A stretch of 64,000 nucleotides of DNA from Saposhnikovia divaricata (lineage: Eukaryota > Streptophyta > Magnoliopsida > Apiales > Apiaceae), in contig CM071596.1 in assembly GCA_036435485.1 (NCBI GenBank), forward strand, positions 16,644,001 to 16,708,000, read 5' to 3'. Under the pieces are notes generated by a model that had not been told where the DNA came from, did not search any database, and saw only the letters and a list, made by a program, of their open reading frames with translations. Positions 25,971-37,429 of this stretch are shown piece after piece. The translations under genes and the position numbers were made by a program. How positions within the stretch are numbered: position 1 is the stretch's first letter; every line of letters begins with the position of its first letter.

Positions 25971-26299
25971 TAATATTCATATATTACTCGAATATGATAT
26001 GTTCGACTCAATTTTATATGTAGAAGGATTACTAAATTTCTCGAATCAAATATCGGTGAGTTTAAAGTAAATTATTGTATGTAACATATTAAGAATACGT
26101 GTTTTCTTAATTACAACATAAATACAACGTTCATATATCACTTCAATATGATATGTTCGACTCAATCTTACATGTAGAATGATTACTAAATTTTTCGAAT
26201 CAAATATCGGTGAGTTAAAGTATATTATTGTATGTAACATATTAAGAATACGTGTTTTCTTAACTACAACATAAATACAACGTTCATGTATTACTCTAA
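25971..26299. repeat. 154 bp tandem repeat, interrupted by the Helitrons
   Basis: The marker atatgatatgttcgactcaa starts at 25992 and again at 26146, a period of 154. A third unit begins but is cut at 26300, exactly where the marker would recur; it reappears at 55325 beyond the Helitron composite. Copy 1 has a single unit (about 10860-10990). Confidence 0.85.
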
Positions 26300-26328
26300 C
26301 TAGCGTAACAGCCCGTGCAAGGCACGGG
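26300..26328 (-). other. Helitron A 3' terminus (hairpin and CTAG)
   Basis: Plus strand: CTAGCGTAACAG then CCCGTGCAAGGCACGGG (26312-26328). The stem is seven perfect pairs. Host base A precedes CTAG, as the A^T insertion rule predicts. Confidence 0.87.
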
Positions 26329-26410
26329 TCTGTTTTTAAATGCAGACGTTTTTGCTGCAAGAAGATTGCAATTGGGAGGTTTCGTTATTGTCTGGTTCCT
26401 GGATTTCTAA

Positions 26411-26571
26411 TTAGTACAAAGCTAGCTGAATCTTCCCTCTGCCGCAACAAATTGAATGTCCCCTTGGTGCATTGCCCACATGTCTTCCACTAAATTCAGC
26501 AGCCCAAACCCTAGCCCCACAACATGCACAAGTTTGATCGTGGCTGCCCAAATCCAATATCCAATTCTCAA
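26411..26571 (-). pseudogene. Fragment of a Helitron replicase/helicase protein
   Basis: An exon-like segment after a good acceptor (ttccttcag) encodes ENWILDLGSHDQTCACCGA, then a W, then ICCGRGKIQL, then a stop at 26411. The pattern DLG...CxxCGAxxW...CCxxGK(V/I)xL is the zinc-finger-like region found upstream of the Helitron helitron-like domain in plant RepHel proteins. Only this short part is present, close to the 3' end. No Rep (HUH) or helicase motif seen nearby. It may be a remnant of the ancestor of Helitron A or a captured piece of another. Confidence 0.65.
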
Positions 26572-27541
26572 CTGAAGGAACAAAAAGAAAAGACATAAAT
26601 TAAAATTAGAGCAGAATAAACAACCAAGGCGAATGAGGTTGGCACTTAAGCGTGAGGGCAAAAATCCAAATCTAAAAAATAAACTAATTCGGCAACTCAC
26701 GGAAACTCCTCTTCTTCAGGTCAATCCTCTGATGCAGACGACGCGATCTTGGGTAGTCAAGTATTTGGACATGTCAACACATAAACAGGTTACATAAAGC
26801 ATGCATGGGCATAATCATATTGAAGCTGACATTCAAGCTACGCCAAAAATGTAGAAAGGTATTATTTTTACACCAATGTTCTATATCTGGGGTGACTATA
26901 TTTATTGTTATTATCCGTAGAAAATATATGCATGCGTTGCAACAATTTAGGATCCAATCAGAATTGGCAGCTTGTATGATGCATTATCCACAACACAAGA
27001 ATATTGTGATCTTATTCTCGATAAGGAGAAAGCACTCATTTAGGAAAAAAAAACACTTGGGAGGGGGTGGGCCATATAGCAGGGGTCCTTTTTCCGAGGC
27101 AGCCATGTAGGCTGTTCCATTCGCTGTGTTTACTATTTAATTAATAAGTAAGAGCAATTATACTTGTTGACAATTAGCTCAATCTTGCTCTTGTTTTAGC
27201 CCACTTGAAAATAACCATTTACTTTATTACCAAGTTCTCTAAATATTACATAAATATTTAGATATAACATCCAAGCATGAAGCAGCATTACATATCATTA
27301 TTGGAAGTAAATAAAGTAAGTTCTGCCTTCATACTTTTTTTTTAAAATCTCTACTTTATATTTCAATGATTATTTAGTCTGGAATCTTAACCGTATAATC
27401 TCCTCTAGGAATGTGCAAAAACTTATTTAACTCCAATTCTTTTCCAATCAATTTTATTTAGCATGATACCTCTGTAAATATAGATCATGGAGTAGGGGGT
27501 TGACAAAATTGTAAAGGAGTGGGGTCTATTAAAGCATGTAC

Positions 27542-27655
27542 CTTCAGAATTTGCTTCCCTATCGTTAGAACTTCCAAGATTGGCATCCGGAATACCATTT
27601 CCACTGATTTCATCCAAGACGGAGGCTGCGCCCACCGCATGAAGCAAATCTCCTA
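27542..27655 (-). pseudogene. Unidentified exon-like segment 3
   Basis: Open stretch ...EIGDLLHAVGAASVLDEIS... ending DANLGSSNDREANSEG before a GT donor at 27541. It resembles the segment at 28716-28870 (shared pattern E-[IV]-G-D, G-[IN]-G-I and D-x-NLG), so the two look like repeated exons of one source gene. I do not recognise that gene. The upper limit is uncertain. Confidence 0.4.
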
Positions 27656-28715
27656 TTTCAATCCGAAGAATATCACAAGTATTGAGCCGTTGTAGAAAAA
27701 CCTTCTACTGTTCTACATCCACTTTATTTAAAAACCCATATGCCTATCAGAAACTACATAGTTACGTCCATTACCAATGACATGATTTTAAGATTTTTCA
27801 GATCCAAAATGTTTAATACTCAAAACCATACACTACACGGAGCTGATAAGACCTCTTGTGTGGACATTAAAAGTCATTATTATCCATTTAATATTTACTG
27901 CATGTCAAATTTCAGAAAACAATTTTAAAAATTTAAATACAAACAAAAACCTAAAAATATGAAAGATTTAGTAACAATTTTTTAGCCTAAAGTTGAGGTT
28001 CAAAATCATAAAGCAATATTTGTTGCATTGCTATTAAAAAATTATTGTTAATTAGCCATTTATATTTGTTGTGTTTGGTGTTGTCTAAAGGCCGTTCTTG
28101 TGACTGCCCTCACATGTTTGATGTTCTATGTGATGTAAACAAATATGTATATTACATATTCACTATGTAAGTTCTTCAAAATCGTCTATTAAGCTCTATC
28201 AACACATTCAAAAATATTTTCTATGAAGGTAATAAAAAGCATTAGAAAAGCTGTTGTTATTCCATCATTATTTCTGACTACATTCATATACCCTACACTT
28301 ATCACCCAAAATTAATTTAAAATGGGCATACTGCCTGTAGAGGGTGGAGTGTGCACAGGTAAAAGAACATTGAGATTGCAAATATCACAAATATGAAGGA
28401 TAAAATCGCTCTAGAAAAGTACTAAAATAAATGATTTTTTTGTTCAAATAAATAGGTATATAAAAGTAATTAAATTGACATTCAATGCAACAATCCACAC
28501 TTAATTTGGCAAACTGTATGACAGGGTGGACAAGGACGACAGGAAATCTATGTCAAAACCAGTAAACTCCATGCTATAATATATGTAACTGTTTCTACAA
28601 ATATTTTTGCCTGAAAGTTATAAGAACTACATTTGTAGGTCCACTTAGATAATCTATGCAAGTTGGGGCAATGACAAAATCCTAAAATAGTAGAGCTAAC
28701 TTATAGTGTATATAC

Positions 28716-28870
28716 CTGTGGATTTTGATCCCCCAGCAGCAGTTCCAAGATTCTCATCCAAAGCACCAATTCCAATGCCTCCATACAAAGAGGCAACTCT
28801 GTCCTCCTCCTTAATTAGCAAAAAAAAAAAAAACTCTGTCCTCCTCCTGGACCGGATCTCCTACTTCACG
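28716..28870 (-). pseudogene. Unidentified exon-like segment 2
   Basis: Open stretch with SLYGGIGIGALDENLGTAAG followed by GSKSTG and a GT donor (28715-28714). It is disrupted by a run of T (minus strand, near 28820) flanked by a duplicated ctctgtcctcctcc. Similar to the segment at 27542-27655. Source gene not recognised. Confidence 0.4.
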
Positions 28871-29477
28871 TCAAAGCACTATCATATGTAAATTTTAAAG
28901 GAGGCACCTAGTTTTTACAAACTGATTCTTTATAAAAATGTATTAAGAAAACAAACTCTCATCTCGAAAACTTAATTAATCGTCAATTGTGAGTTTGATA
29001 TATTGAGCGCTAAAGTGTTTCTTGTCCTTCCATCACTTGAAGTGAGAAATAACTTTCATTTTAATCATAAAGCCCAAAAGTGGTACTACCAATAGTAATA
29101 GATACCAGTATTAGATTTTTGGATTCCATGTATTGTTTTTAGGCTAAGAAAACCAAATAGGCAACGCATAATATTATTATACATATATCCCTAAAGTTTG
29201 TTTCACATAATGATTCCTTTTTTAGCATGGGGATTTATCTTTTAATATATTTAGATATAGCACATTTCATTCAAAAGTCTAATTAGTTCAACCAGATAGT
29301 TGTTTTAGCCTTGATTGTCATACAAGTCTCGAAAAATCATCATAATCGCACGCAACACGCTTGGTGATAGTATCTTCCTTTGAAGGCCAAAATAAAATAG
29401 GGAATTTGTGGGATGAAAATTGAAGCGGGGGATGTTTATTACATAGTCAAAAGCGTATTCGGACTAAAGGTATTTAC

Positions 29478-29545
29478 CAGTTTAGCTGCTGATGCGCCTT
29501 CTGCCCAGGAGCCTCCAGGGTTTAGATTATCAAATAAAGGGGGTT
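29478..29545 (-). pseudogene. Unidentified exon-like segment 1
   Basis: Minus-strand stretch LNPGGSWAEGASAAKL followed by GTAAATA as a donor. It has a loose likeness to the NLG...GGS endings of the segments at 28716 and 27542. Short and weak. Confidence 0.25.
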
Positions 29546-30502
29546 ATGCTGAGTGTGAAAGCAAAATATCTAGTACAAAGTTACAATTACATCACCAACA
29601 AGTTATACCTAACAACTTTTGGCGAGTATTTTTAAAGAGATGCTTCAAAAGTCTTCGCTCTTACACCAATTCTTTGGTGAGAAATATAATGGCCTTCCCC
29701 ACTTCTTTGGCGTCTGCTCAATTGAAGAAAGGCAGGGCACTCGACACCTGAACTTGCAGCCCTGAAATCGAATATTGCATTGAAATACCACACCAGGAAT
29801 TGAGCAATTGACATACCATACATACACAATGATGGCAACATATACGTTTAATTCATATTTGTTATGCCTGTTTGGCCCTCAGAATGGGTTGTTTGTACCT
29901 GAATTAGTAATTACATAATGCACATACTTTGCTGACCACAATAAAAACTTAAAAACAATCGCAAACGTTACTACAACTATCTGTATTCGTTGAATATATT
30001 ATTGGTTTATATTAACTTATAAGGCTTAGTTTTAAAAAGTCCCAAATATGTACCATATCATTTTGCAAATGAGAGAAACGACTTACTTACAATTTTTGTG
30101 GATATATTAAGCTAAAAAATTTCTAACATTTTCTTTTGCTGCCCAACTTATTCCCTTAATTCCTCCAACTGTCCTAAGTATTGTATGTTACCGCATTTAT
30201 CGGCACTAAGTGCGCAAAGTTAGGCTTTTTGGATTTTATTTAGTGAAATATTGTTTCAATAGCTCTAGGAATTTTTCTATCCATTTTTGTTTTGTAGTTT
30301 AAGGTTTAAGTTCATTGCTAAATAATAACGCACAGAATCAATTATATAGACTTTGCACTATCCATATATAAACCAAACAAATCACATTTTAGAATTTTAG
30401 AATCACTCCATTTTATTGACACTGCATATGTTGTAAAACTACATAACTCTGCTATGATCCTATGCATCAGTGAATTGCATAAGCATATAAGACCAGCACT
30501 AT

Positions 30503-30720
30503 GGGGTGTTTGGGGGAACATTTTTTCAGAATAGGTCAACTTATTTTAAGACAAAGTTAGAGATTCCTAACTTTCCAACTTATTTTTCAACTTATTTTTA
30601 TAACTTCTTGAATCTCAAAGATACATTAAATACTTGTATAAAAGAAAATTTTCAAAATATAAAATTTTTACCCGAAAATAAGTCCATAATTCCTTAAAAT
30701 AAGGTGAGCCAAACAGGCCC
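30503..30720. mobile_element. MITE (ggggtgtttgg family) nested in Helitron A
   Basis: Ends ggggtgtttgggg and, on the complement, gggcctgtttggct. The interior (cttgaatctcaaagatacattaaatacttg... tttacccgaaaa) is shared with 62906-63083, so these are two copies of one family. Target duplication unclear. Confidence 0.6.
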
Positions 30721-31508
30721 TATATATGATCTACATGTACAGTAGAACAAAACAAAACTTCATGCATTTCAGGGAAGATGTACACTTTAAACTACTTGTT
30801 CATAATTAGTCTAAATGACGCTATCTCATCCCTTTCCCAATTTCGTTGTCAAAAGACAAAATTTCTTCCACTATGCTTCTATTTTCCTACATTGCATTTT
30901 ACTACCTCTCTAACAAGGCATCTCTAATCCACATGCACATTTTTACACTTTAAGTTTACAATATTTTAATCTCCCGTATATAAAGAGGAACAAAGGAGAG
31001 ACTGAGGCTTCATTTCCAACAGAGAAATAAAGGGTTTTCTATCAGACAAAATTTTTAAAAGCTTCTCCCATGACATTCTTGCCCACTTCACTCTCTTTCT
31101 GTATCAATTAACTGAGCTTAATCATATAGGATTATGGTGTGCTTTTGTCAAGAATATTGTGGTATAGAAAAGCTTATTAATTTTTTTTCTATTGGTGAAT
31201 CTTCATTGAGGAAAATCGAGTAAAGAGAAACTGGTAATGGCATAGCTTTAATATGGTAGGCGCCCTATACTTAGTGCCAGAAATGTGCTTAGAGTTACTA
31301 AGAAAATTAATGAAGTGTTAAGAATTTTAAAAAGCTTTATAGATCCTTACTTTAATACTTTAGTTTTAAAAACATCTTATATTTTGTACATATATCCCTT
31401 ATTCCTCAAGGCTCAAAGGTCGTTCTGAGGTATCCTGATTGATGGCCTCTAAGGTAGACATAGATAGTAGTAGTTGATGGTGTTTGATTAACCAACCAAT
31501 AAGGGACA

Positions 31509-31533
31509 CTAAAAGCCCGTGCAAGGCACGGGC
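31509..31533 (-). mobile_element. Helitron 3' terminus nested in Helitron A
   Basis: Plus strand: CTAAAA then GCCCGTGCAAGGCACGGGC (31515-31533), the same hairpin as at 26312 and 37411. Its own 5' end is not certain; a candidate is near 32160-32190, where a C-rich tract meets taatataactcatat. The stretch 31534-32400 is otherwise AT-rich with no gene. Confidence 0.6.
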
Positions 31534-32407
31534 ATTGAACTAATTTTTCGTTCAAAATTGTATATATATTCAAATAATTTTGTAATTAAAAATATGATAA
31601 ATGATAAAATTTCAATTTATCTAATGTTTTCATAGTTATTTTGTAATTTTGCATACCAATTTTTTATATTATATTTTGAACTATTTTTTAACTCAATTTT
31701 AAAATTTTCTAAATATTCCAGTCGATGTTAAATATGATAAAACGACGTTAATGATCCGTGCATGTATATGAAATCTAAAATCACATTTTTTGATTTTATT
31801 GTATGGGTATACTGATCTAAGTATATGTTATAACTCAACCATTATATATTATATTGATCAGTTTGTCATATTATATAAAAATTCATATGTACTATACTTT
31901 ACAATCGAGTTATAGTCATATTGATCATATAAATAATTATTGTTATTTTATGATATTCATAATTTAAAATTTTATATTTTTTATTTAATTTGAATGTTAA
32001 TTATGTTATTTGTTTATATAAACCATAGATCATATTTTTAGAGTTCTCATATTTTTAACATAATTTCAATTATTTTTCGTGTATATTTAGATATTTATGT
32101 TTTTAGACCAATTATATATTTAAATCGTTGAAAGTTTAAATAGTTGGTCGACCAAAACCCCCCCTAATATAACTCATATATTTAAATATTTACATACCTA
32201 AAACTAATGTGATGCAATTATTAATTATGTATGATTTGATAACTAAAATTTACATATTTCTTAAAACCAAATCTGATTTTTTATTTCAAGAATTTAAAAT
32301 ATACATGGAGACACTTTGTCATACAAGATCATCAATCTATATTCCAAGAGCAACCTCGTATATTGTACACCTTCTACAAACATAAATATTATATAAACAG
32401 CACTTAC

Positions 32408-32944
32408 CTGCTCCAAGATTCTTGGAAGCACGGTATCTCTATACAAATCAAGGTCAACGCCTTCAATTTCACCGAGAACATGCAAATTCTTTCCTACCTG
32501 ATCAACATGGAACATAAAAATAGCCTCTAATAATTGGTATACTGGAATCAATTCTAAGCTGATTTCAAGCAAAATAAACACCACAAGGTCCAAGATTACT
32601 GATAATTACAAGATCACGAAGCTCGCTTCTTTCCTTATCTCTTCTCTCCTTCTCCCGGGCAGGCCCCTGTAGACCATAGAGGTCAAACGCAAGCCTCAAA
32701 TATGATCAGCAAAGAGAAAGAATGATTGACAATCACAACAACACGTGTATGACCACAAAGAATGCTCTGGCGATTTTTTGGTACCTGGCGCAGTCATTGT
32801 GACCATGTGCATGTCTAAGTCAGAAAGCATATAGCATAATTACCATTCCAACTAACCTGATGTTGCATACGGACCCAAAGTTTGTTCATTTCTGTAAAAT
32901 TCTGAAGTACAAACTCTACGGCATCTGAAACTGTATCTGCATCG
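32408..32944 (-). pseudogene. VPS35: VPS35 fragment, N-terminal-half exons (three)
   Basis: Three consecutive exons on the minus strand, with GT/AG borders and open frames: 32857-32944 (NFTEMNKLWVRMQHQ), 32610-32666 (GPAREKERRDKERSELRDL) and 32408-32497 (VGKNLHVLGEIEGV ... TVLPRILEQ). These match the plant vacuolar protein sorting 35 order, a retromer subunit that recycles vacuolar sorting receptors from endosomes. The gene is only a fragment: the true N-terminus is missing and the next expected exon is not found after 32408. It lies downstream of the C-terminal-half exons, which is the wrong order. It is captured cargo of Helitron A. Confidence 0.9.
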
Positions 32945-34510
32945 CTGCAGGAATTAAGGAACAAACAGATATCACAACACTTAAATCCTGCTTCTATCCA
33001 TCTATCTCTATCAATCTATCTATTTGTCAATTTTATCAATCTATCTATGTATATAAGGATATACCTTCCAATATTCAAAAAATGTAATATGTGACACCTA
33101 ATCTACTAAATGCTGAAAGTAGGTCAAATAACAGCCTATAGCATTTCATTCCAGATTCAATTTATTATAACAATTAACATTCATAGCTGACACATCATGA
33201 ATGAGCTCAGCACAAGTTTTAATTATAGACTTTGCTGAGCTTCAATGCAAAAGAAACTAAGTCTTAACACAACTATACAAGTAGTTTTAAGTAGGGCCGA
33301 TCAAAATTGTTTATATTTAATTAGCAAAAAAAATGTTTATATTTAACAGATGAGACACTCGAGACCCTCTAATTAATACTGAGTAACAGTTGATTTTATT
33401 CGCTGTTGTGCATTCGTAATCCATAACTTTCTTTACGACAAAAATTTAGGTAAAAAAAATCACAAGGCAGAAGTACAGAGAGGTCTTAACAATCTTACCT
33501 TGAGAGAACTAAAAATAAGGGGAGGGACAGTAAAAGGAAGCCTCTTCGCTCCTCCTAACATAATATGCTTTTTTACAGTACATATGATCTGAAACTCAGA
33601 ATAGAAAGAGGTGAAACGCCAAAATCATTACACTGAAAGCAGAATTTGGAACAAGTCATCTGCCTTCTAACATGCATATTAATTGTACTTCAGAACATAG
33701 AAGTAGGTTTTATAAGATAAGAAAATTAGATCATGGAAAACAATAAAATTACAGTCAAATAAAGAAACTTCTCATAGCCAAAAAAGGATTGATAATATAG
33801 TAAGTGACAACTGAGATACGCAACTGATGCGAACACCATAAAGTGGAGTAAGTTCAGGCTATTTGCTAAAACTTAAGAAGCCATAGGAGTTAATTATCCA
33901 GGACAGAAAACATGCCAGAAAAAGCATACCGAAATTCTTAGGGTAGACACCTGATATGAAAATATGAAGCTAAACAAAAATGAATTTAATTACAGTCACT
34001 AGCAAACACTCTCAGCTCCTTCAAAGGGAGAATCCATGTGTTTAAATTGTGGCATAGAAACCATACCAACCTGCAAAAGAGAAACGTGGGAGGACTTCAA
34101 GAAAGAACTTATAAGACAATTTGTTCACGGAATGTGGTCTACCAGGTAAGGAAGAAACTGAATAAATTGTGATACAAGTCCTTTATAAAGAATAATATAG
34201 CTTTATTTCATAAAATAGATCCGGCTATTTATTTATTCTGGAAAAAATCCATTGTTCTCAAGAGTCAAGTCAATGAGTGTCAGGTGGTGCAGAATATGTA
34301 TAAAGGTACACTACGAAATTTTGAACTGGCGTCTTCACATTGTAGAATTTATAATCAAATTGAGTTTCTTGATTCCCCATCGAATAAAGTATGTTCTGAT
34401 ATTAAGTTTATATTAAGAAATGACCTAGGATCAGTCACTGCGAGGAGTCTGCACATAAAATGAATCTCAACTCCATAAAGTTCTTCTCATGTACAAAATC
34501 TTAGTGTTAC

Positions 34511-36637
34511 CTTTAACATCTCTTTTGGATCATCATTATATAGCATCTGGATAAGGCGTGCAACAGCATTCTGTTCCTCATTAAAATCTTCATCATCAAC
34601 CTAAGTATGGGAGGAAAAGTTCATAAGACATACTTACTTTCAACCAACACACATGATCATGATGGATTAACATATAGGTTAAATGGAATATCTCAACTCT
34701 GCAAGCAAAATTAGAAGTTCTGACTTCTATTATGCAGAATAATTAATAAACTAACAAATGATACTTAGTTATCACCTCGTCAAAATTTCCATCCAAATCC
34801 TTAATAAGTCCTTTGATTAGTTCAAAAAGTGCTTCAACCTACAAAGAAACACATAACCTGTTATACAAAAGCAAACTTAAGAGAATGGACGTACTGTAAG
34901 AAACTGACCTTGTCTGCTGTGGAGATGCAAGTCTTGTTTTTCATGATAGTTTGAATGATAACATTAGCCATCACTTTATTAGTTCCTTGGTCTAGGAACT
35001 CTAATACACGGGGGTAGTTAGTAAGTTTTAATGTCGTGTCTATATCATTATATTTCTCCAAAGGAGCACTTAGTAGAGCAACGATCTGTTTTGTGGCTTT
35101 ACTATCTCCAAGCTTTCCAACGACGGAAAGTTTACCTACACATGAACCATTTAGAAAAATCTAATGAGTTCAGCAATCCAAATAAAGTTAACATATATAT
35201 TTATATAAATTACAAAGGCTACTGTGTAAAGAAGTAGATTATTTGGGAGGAGGGGGAACAGAGGCATGGACTCGTGCTCAGATTCTTGCCATACTGAACC
35301 TTCTGGTTTTGAGTCATCCACTATGAAACAGACTGGGGAACCCGATTATGAGATCAGAAGACTTAACCAAGATAAAAGCCAGATCTACTAAAATTGTTGA
35401 AGCTACTATGATCCGCTAAATGAATGTTCAAGCAATTAATATGCAGTTCTTCCTAATCAGGTTTGACTCAGCCCTGAAGATTATATAAAAGATGCACTTC
35501 TTGTGCTAAGGTCTCAACCATGGGTGAGCAATTGATTTCGAAATACTATATCTTCCAGGTAAACATGTCATGACTCCTTGCAAGTCACATGTTTAGAGTT
35601 TAAACACAGGCTTTTCTATAAATATGAGATTGAAATTACAACATTGTAATCACTAAGTAAAGTTGCGATTCAGTTTTATATCTTTTCTTCTGTTCTTAGT
35701 TTACATCCAGAATTGGGGAGGGGGGGAATATTGAACTAAGAGTAACTAAAACAAACTTAACAAAGGATTGATATGATATGCTCGGAAATGAAATTTGTAA
35801 GCATCTTAACAAAAGCTTCACAACCTTTCTGTACGAAAAGAACGGTCATTTGAAAAGGTGGCTTCATGCCACATATAGACAAAGAACGTGTATGTTGTAT
35901 ACTTGTAAATAAAGGTCTGCAATTTTTTTAATTGGATTATTTGATTATACGAAACTGCTATATCTATTCAAGACAAAATATGTCTGGTAAAAAATGTTGA
36001 GTAGATCTTATTCATGAGTGATAGAAGACAATACTAAAGGTTGTATAGCTAAGATCACCGACATTTCTCCAAATAATGAATTTATTACGATGAGTATGCA
36101 CGAAGGCATATCTCTTGCTGTCTTGCGGCTGACCCATGAACTAAAATCTAAATCCTAAACAGAGAGATTCAGAAGGCTGCGCAGAAACTATCATGATCTG
36201 ATATTAATATATTCTGAAGGCAAAACCTACCAATATTTGATCCACATAGTCAAGACGGTCATGGTGGACATGAAGAGTAAATGTCAGCAGAGAAGAGTAT
36301 AATGTTACAACTCCATCAATAGGCATGTCAGCTTGAGCTTCAATCACCTGCATTAACACAAAAGCTCAAAAAAGATATATTGCATAGACCTAGAAGCTAA
36401 AAGATAAGGTGAGGCACTTGCAATTGCACATTAAATATAAAACTTTAAACTTTAAAGGAGTATCCATACGTCTTGAACATTAAATATTTATATAAACCTT
36501 TATGAAGTTAAAAACGTGCATCATTTCTAGATATCACAAAGTTTCTATGCACAGACTCTTAAACCACTGAAAATTACCTTTCCTATGGCACTGCTGAGTT
36601 TTGCAAAAGCTTCCACTTGAAAGAACTCGGGTAAAAC
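34511..36637 (-). pseudogene. VPS35: VPS35 fragment, central/C-terminal-half exons (five)
   Basis: Five exons in family order on the minus strand: 36578-36637 (VLPEFFQVEAFAKLSSAIGK), 36231-36347 (VIEAQADMPIDGVVTLYSS ... DRLDYVDQIL), 34909-35148 (GSCVGKLS ... LEKYNDIDTTLKLTNYPRV ... CISTADK, 80 codons), 34776-34838 (VEALFELIKGLIKDLDG) and 34511-34600 (EEQNAVARLIQMLYNDDPKE). All frames are open. Most splice sites are canonical, but the acceptor before the 80-codon exon reads AT instead of AG. The C-terminal third of VPS35 is absent. The segment precedes the N-terminal-half exons (32408-32944), so the order is permuted. Introns include 35149-36230 and 33000-34500, where nothing else is recognisable. 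Confidence 0.92.
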
Positions 36638-37398
36638 CTGCAGAACAAATCATTAGGCACTGGAATATATATGTATTCGATCTTCGACAGTAACATAATT
36701 ATATCTAATTTTTACATAAATTTTAAAAGGGTGGTACTTTTGAACGAACAAGTGACTTGGTAAGAATCATTTCTTTGCTTAATGTACATTAGAAATCAAA
36801 ATTTTCGAAAGGTTCTTAGTTTATTTTTTTAATACGATATCAAAGTATGTTCATATTACTTTTTATTCTTTGTAATAAGAAGTTGCTTGCAAAATACTAA
36901 TAGACAATATTGCGTGATCCGGGACTTCAACCTGAACCCAGACATCACACCAGACCAACACATAAGGAATTAGGACCATAGAAACAAAAGAACACACACT
37001 GCAATAATAGATGATAATTAGGGTAAACAAAACATACCAATGAACAATCGCAAAGCTATATTATACATAGGATCTCAAATGATGTAATCACACGCACATC
37101 AATCCCCTCTTCCAACTCTAAGCCTCGGGCCACAATGAACACAACACAAGCGCGGACAGTAAACACAAATCAAAGAATATATTGGGGGGTAAATCTAACA
37201 AACAATCACAAATTTTACGTATAGGTATCTGCTCCGACGGGAGATAGATCGGACAAAGATCGATGGACAGCATTGATACATGTAATAAAACGTGGTTGTA
37301 CCCTTATGTAATTCTCAGTAAAATAAGGTTAAAGGAATAATTTTACTGACAATTTTCTGGAACATTTTACCCCTGTGTTGTCTTATAATATATAGTAA
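36638..37398. other. Helitron A 5' region, no gene
   Basis: AT-rich. The last ~85 bases (37315-37398) share taaggttaaa, aattttctg, tttaccc and tataatatatagtaa with the 5' end of Helitron C (55230-55310), which defines them as the same family. Confidence 0.6.
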
Positions 37399-37429
37399 CT
37401 AGCGTAATAGCCCGTGCAAGGCACGGGCC

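Larger units (their letters stand above)
13207..26299 (+). repeat. Segmental duplication, copy 2
   Basis: This is a direct (same-orientation) repeat of 1-10990. It contains the same spacer, the same LTR element with the same target duplication (gaata), and a second GA20ox locus. It ends in a 154 bp tandem repeat that the Helitron composite interrupts at 26300; the repeat resumes at about 55325, so the original end of this copy has been displaced by about 29 kb. A 3,027 bp hAT insertion is specific to this copy. The spacer 13207-17472 holds no supportable gene. Confidence 0.93.
26300..37398 (-). mobile_element. Helitron A with captured exons
   Basis: The 3' end is at 26300: on the minus strand a CCCGTGC...GCACGGG hairpin followed by TGTTACGCTAG, then T. 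The 5' end is at about 37398 (minus: TTACTATATATTATAAGAC), matching the 5' end of Helitron C at 55310. Roughly 11.1 kb. Cargo, 5' to 3' on the minus strand: five VPS35 exons, three more VPS35 exons, three unidentified exon-like segments and a Helitron-protein fragment. A MITE (30503) and a further Helitron 3' end (31509) are nested. No complete Rep/helicase gene, so non-autonomous. Confidence 0.8.

Noticed and set aside
29413..29841. Plus-strand 112-codon frame and opposing 60-69 codon frames
   Set aside because: Frames overlap on both strands without a recognisable domain; only the short splice-donor-bounded segment on the minus strand was kept, at low confidence.
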